A DNA stretch of 64,000 nt from DASXRA01 sp036558905 (GTDB taxonomy: Bacteria; Actinomycetota; Actinomycetes; Mycobacteriales; Jatrophihabitantaceae), in the NCBI GenBank assembly GCA_036558905.1, contig DATBER010000169.1, forward strand, positions 1 to 64,000, read 5' to 3'. Shown here one piece after another: positions 57,895 through 64,000 of this stretch. The translations under genes and the position numbers were made by a program. The stretch's first letter is position 1. Each line of letters starts with the position of its first letter. The notes beneath the pieces are model-generated. The model was not told where the DNA came from and ran no database searches. It saw only the letters and a list, made by a program, of their open reading frames with translations.

Positions 57895-58833
57895 ATGACG
57901 AATATGCGCGCTGTACTTGTCGGTCGCTTCGGCGGCCCGGAGACCCTTGACGTGACCGAAGTCCCGTTGCCCGAACCGGGGCCGGGCCAGGTCCGGATCA
58001 AGGTGGCCGCCGCTGCCGTGAACCCGGTCGACCTGTTCACCCGCGCCGGCCAGGTGCCCATCGATCCCGACACGTTGCCCGTGGGCCTGGGCTGGGACGC
58101 CGCCGGCTCGATCGACGCCGTGGGCGCCGGCGTCTCCGGCCTCGCCGGCGGCGACGCCGTGATCGCCTTCGAGGACCACCTGACGAAGCCGCTCGGGCCG
58201 TACGCCGAGTACCTGGTGGTCGACGCCGACGCCGTGGCGCCCGCCCCGCGGACGGTCGACGCGACTGCCGCAGCGACGCTGCCCCTGAACGCCACCACCG
58301 CGGCGCAGGCCCTGGACCTGGCCGACCTCCCGAGCGGTAGCACATTGCTGATAGCCGGGGCGGCCGGCGCGGTCGGCGGGTACGCGGTGCAACTGGCCGC
58401 CGCCCGCGGCTTGCGCGTCGTTGCCCTGGCCGGTGCCGGCGACGAGGCGGACGTGCGGGCGTGGGGCGCCGAGATGTTCGTGCCCCGGTCCGACGACATC
58501 GCGCCGGCCGTCCGGGCGACGTTCCCCGACGGGGTGGACGCCGCGCTCGACACCGTCTACCAGCCGGCCGACGTGCTCGGCGCGGTGCGCAACGGCGGCG
58601 TCTACATCAACCTGACCCCGCCGGCCAGCCCGGTAGCGACCGAGCGGGGAATCCGGGCACTGGATCAGATCGTGCACCGCGACAGCGCGCTGCTGGCCGA
58701 GCTGTCCCGGCTGGTCGACGCCGGGCGGCTCACCCTTCGGGTGGCCGAGACGTTCCCGCTGGCCGAGGTTGCGGCCGCGCACGAACTGGCCGGCAAGAGC
58801 GGGGTGCGCGGCCGGGTCGTCCTCATCCCCTGA
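57895..58833 (+). CDS. NADPH:quinone oxidoreductase (zinc-free MDR family)
   Basis: 312 aa. MDR fold without catalytic zinc ligands; nucleotide loop IAGAAGAVGGYAVQLA (AxxGxxG type). PGPGQVRIKVAAAAVNPVD is the family start signature in part. It reduces quinones or other electrophiles. ATG 57895, no strong ribosome site. Probably controlled by the divergent HxlR protein. Confidence 0.9.
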   Translation: MTNMRAVLVGRFGGPETLDVTEVPLPEPGPGQVRIKVAAAAVNPVDLFTRAGQVPIDPDTLPVGLGWDAAGSIDAVGAGVSGLAGGDAVIAFEDHLTKPLGPYAEYLVVDADAVAPAPRTVDATAAATLPLNATTAAQALDLADLPSGSTLLIAGAAGAVGGYAVQLAAARGLRVVALAGAGDEADVRAWGAEMFVPRSDDIAPAVRATFPDGVDAALDTVYQPADVLGAVRNGGVYINLTPPASPVATERGIRALDQIVHRDSALLAELSRLVDAGRLTLRVAETFPLAEVAAAHELAGKSGVRGRVVLIP

Positions 58834-58852
58834 TCGACTACGTTCGGAGGCC

Positions 58853-59200
58853 GTGGAGCGCGCGACCGCGACCGAGTACTGCCTGGGCTTGCCCGGGGCC
58901 TACCTGGATACCCCTTGGGGCGACTTCGCGGTGGCCAAGGTCGACGGCAAGATCTTCGCGTTCCTCGGCTCACCCGACGACCCGCTCGCACTGGGGGTCA
59001 AGAACACGCCCGAGCAGATCGACGAGTGGCGGGCCCGCTACCCGTCGCACTGCGGGCCCGGACCGTACCTGGCCAAGGCGACCTGGAACCGCGTCCTGGC
59101 CTACGGCCCGGGCGCGCCGGACGACGACGAGGTCCGCGAACTGATCGACGACTCGTACGCGCTGATCGTCGCGGCGCTGCCCCGGTCGAAGCGGCCGTAG
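58853..59200 (+). CDS. MmcQ/YjbR-family protein
   Basis: 115 aa. YCLGLPGAYLDTPWGD, VDGKIFAFL and YLAKATWNRVL match the DNA-binding-like MmcQ/YjbR fold. Function unknown. GTG 58853 follows GGAGG by only two nt, a tight spacing. It begins 20 nt after the oxidoreductase stop and may be in its operon. Confidence 0.85.
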   Translation: MERATATEYCLGLPGAYLDTPWGDFAVAKVDGKIFAFLGSPDDPLALGVKNTPEQIDEWRARYPSHCGPGPYLAKATWNRVLAYGPGAPDDDEVRELIDDSYALIVAALPRSKRP

Positions 59201-59260
59201 ACGCGCGCGAACGCTGTCCGCGTCGTACTATCAGCCGACCGGCATCCGGGGGGATCCGAT

Positions 59261-60400
59261 ATGTATCGAGTGATGGTCGTCTACGGCACCCGTCCTGAAG
59301 CGATCAAGGTAGCGCCGGTGATCGGCCGGCTGGGGACGTCGCCGCACCTGCGTCCGATTCCGGTCGTCACCGGCCAGCACCGCGAGATGCTCGACCAGGT
59401 CAACCAGCTGTTCGGCATCGAGCCGGCACACGACCTCGACATCATCGCGCCGCGGCAGTCACTGCAAGACATCACGGTTCGGGCCCTGAGCGGCCTGAGC
59501 GACGTGATCCGCGCCGAACAACCCGATGCGGTGGTCGTGCAGGGCGACACGACCACCTCGTTCGTGGCCGCGCTGGCCGCCTTCTACGAGCAGATCCCGG
59601 TTGCGCACATCGAGGCCGGGCTGCGCACCGCCAACCCGTACTCGCCGTTCCCCGAGGAGATCAACCGCCGGCTGACCTCGCAGGTGGCCAGCGTGCACCT
59701 GGCCCCCACGCGCACGTCGCGAGCCAACCTGGTCGCCGAGAACATCAAGCCGGAGCGGATCACGGTCACCGGCAACACCGTCATCGACGCGCTGCACGAG
59801 GTCGTCGCGCGCCGGCTGCCCTACGCCGATCCGGCGCTGGAGAGCCTCGGCCGGCGGATGGTTCTGATCACCGCGCACCGGCGCGAGTCGTGGGGCGAGC
59901 CGATGGCCCGCTCGGCGCGCGCCGTCCGCCGGCTGGCCCTGCGCTACCCCGATACGACGTTCGTGCTGCCGGCGCACCTCAACCCGGTGGTGCGCGAGGT
60001 GCTCCTGCCGCCGTTGCGCGACCGGCCCAACGTGCTGATCACCGAGCCGTTGCCGTACGGCCAGTTCGCCCGGCTCATGCAGGACAGCCACCTGATCCTC
60101 ACCGACAGCGGCGGCGTCCAGGAGGAAGGGCCGAGCCTGGGCAAGCCGGTGCTCGTCATGCGCGATACCACCGAGCGGCCGGAGGCGGTCGAGGCCGGCA
60201 CCGTGCGCCTCGTCGGCACCGACGAGGACGCCATCGTGCGCGAGGTGGCGCGGCTGCTCGACGACGACGCCCACTACGCGGCGATGGCCAACGCGGTGAA
60301 CCCCTACGGCGACGGGCAGGCGGCCCGCCGCTCGGTGCAAGCGCTCGAGCACTTCTTCGGGCTGGGCGATCCACCCGACAACTTCGAGCCCGACGCATAG
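59261..60400 (+). CDS. wecB: UDP-N-acetylglucosamine 2-epimerase
   Basis: 379 aa. It makes UDP-ManNAc for wall or capsule sugars. YGTRPEAIKVAPV, HIEAGLRTANPYSPFPEEINRR (seen as HIEAGLRT and PFPEEINRR) and LTDSGGVQEEGPSLGKPVL are the family markers. ATG 59261 with GGGGGGA upstream. The gene has no adjacent ManNAc dehydrogenase here. Confidence 0.95.
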   Translation: MYRVMVVYGTRPEAIKVAPVIGRLGTSPHLRPIPVVTGQHREMLDQVNQLFGIEPAHDLDIIAPRQSLQDITVRALSGLSDVIRAEQPDAVVVQGDTTTSFVAALAAFYEQIPVAHIEAGLRTANPYSPFPEEINRRLTSQVASVHLAPTRTSRANLVAENIKPERITVTGNTVIDALHEVVARRLPYADPALESLGRRMVLITAHRRESWGEPMARSARAVRRLALRYPDTTFVLPAHLNPVVREVLLPPLRDRPNVLITEPLPYGQFARLMQDSHLILTDSGGVQEEGPSLGKPVLVMRDTTERPEAVEAGTVRLVGTDEDAIVREVARLLDDDAHYAAMANAVNPYGDGQAARRSVQALEHFFGLGDPPDNFEPDA

Positions 60401-60544
60401 GCGTTCAGCTCGGGTCGTTCGCACCGGACGGGATCATCCCGACCTTGCTCGCCTCCCCGACACTCGCCTGGCGCCGAGCGAGCGGTTCGGGCATGCTCGC
60501 CCCCACGCCGCACCGGGGGGTCGGCGACGAATCGGGGAGGGGCC

Positions 60545-61002
60545 GTGGGCCGGATCAGAAAATTGCTTGCCGCCGTGGGGGTTGGCGCGGTGGTCGGCGC
60601 CGGGTTGGTCGCCGTCGCCGCGCCGGCTTCGGCGGCGACGCAGTGCTTGGTGATCTTCCGCATCTCGTACAACACGCCGGGCCCTGACCTGCGCACCAAC
60701 ACGAGCCTGAACGGTGAGTGGATCCAACTGCACAACCGCTGCACGACGACGATCACCCTTACGTCTTCGCGGATCCGCGACGCGGCCGGGCACACTTACA
60801 CGTTCGGCACCTCTACGCTCGGCGGCGGCCGCTACGTCAAGGTGCACACCGGCCGAGGCACCAACACCGCGACCGACCGCTACTGGGCGCAGGCGTGGTA
60901 CATCTGGAACAACGACCGCGATACAGCCTCGCTGTACAACCACTTCGGCGCGCTGATCGGCCGCTGCTCGTACAACAACCCGCACGTGCTCTCGTTGTAC
61001 TG

Positions 61003-61006
<4 letters not shown>
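60545..61006 (+). CDS. Secreted lamin-tail-domain protein
   Basis: 153 aa. Signal peptide to about residue 31 (APASA). The rest is one lamin-tail (LTD) beta-sandwich: GEWIQLHNRCTTTITLTSS, IRDAAGHTYTF and ASLYNHFGALIGRCSY. Two Cys pairs are likely. LTD proteins sit on surfaces or bind DNA or wall parts; the role is unknown. GTG 60545 with GGGGAGGGG. Its stop TAG overlaps the mfd stop in CTAG. Confidence 0.88.

Positions 61007-64000
<2,994 letters not shown>

Overview
High-GC actinomycete chromosome, roughly 70% G+C. The gene order matches Actinobacteria at several points: mfd / lipoprotein / mazG / eno / ftsB / DUF501 / ppx; purE-purK next to a GtrA protein; cbs and metB near an SGNH hydrolase and a FadA-type thiolase; and a DedA / DUF5302 / DUF4235 background. 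An hpnB-like gene, a DasR-type operator and sugar ABC operons suggest a soil actinomycete (Frankiales/Jatrophihabitans-like is a guess; the genus cannot be fixed from the sequence alone). No prophage, insertion sequence or CRISPR array was seen.

Layout. 1-5 kb: a partial L,D-transpeptidase, a membrane diguanylate cyclase, an intergenic region with three tandem seven-to-nine-codon ORFs, then a translationally coupled usp / adenylate-cyclase-like / hpnB operon on the minus strand. 5-12 kb: sugar metabolism (two 6-phosphogluconate dehydrogenases of different types, pgi, ugd) and a class C beta-lactamase-like hydrolase. 12-24 kb: flavin enzymes, purE/purK, GtrA, dodecin, GNAT, purC, transsulfuration genes (metB, cbs), an SGNH hydrolase and a thiolase. 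24-33 kb: a BI-1 membrane protein, two acyl-CoA dehydrogenases, small membrane and DUF proteins, DedA, and a secreted protein paired with an S53 (sedolisin) peptidase, ending in an odd tRNA with anticodon UAA.

33-42 kb is one minus-strand unit: solute-binding lipoprotein, two permeases, ATPase, PHP-domain protein and GH38 alpha-mannosidase, which looks like a mannoside uptake and hydrolysis operon. 42-48 kb: serine hydrolase, a response regulator and histidine kinase, type II NADH dehydrogenase, a family 5 uracil-DNA glycosylase and small proteins. 48.7-52 kb: a second sugar ABC operon without its own ATPase, with a near-perfect DasR operator upstream. 52-64 kb: the conserved ppx-DUF501-ftsB-eno-mazG-mfd block, interrupted by a HxlR / quinone oxidoreductase pair, wecB and a lamin-tail-domain protein.

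The most unusual signals are (1) three tandem tiny ORFs, each with a perfect Shine-Dalgarno sequence and ending in the same Lys-Glu-Trp-Pro-stop; (2) a 76-nt type I tRNA with anticodon UAA, although bacterial tRNA-Leu(UAA) normally has a long variable arm; (3) palindromes at convergent gene ends that hold the stop codons of both genes, two of them sharing a 14-nt core; and (4) a two-copy hairpin repeat found only between convergent gene ends.
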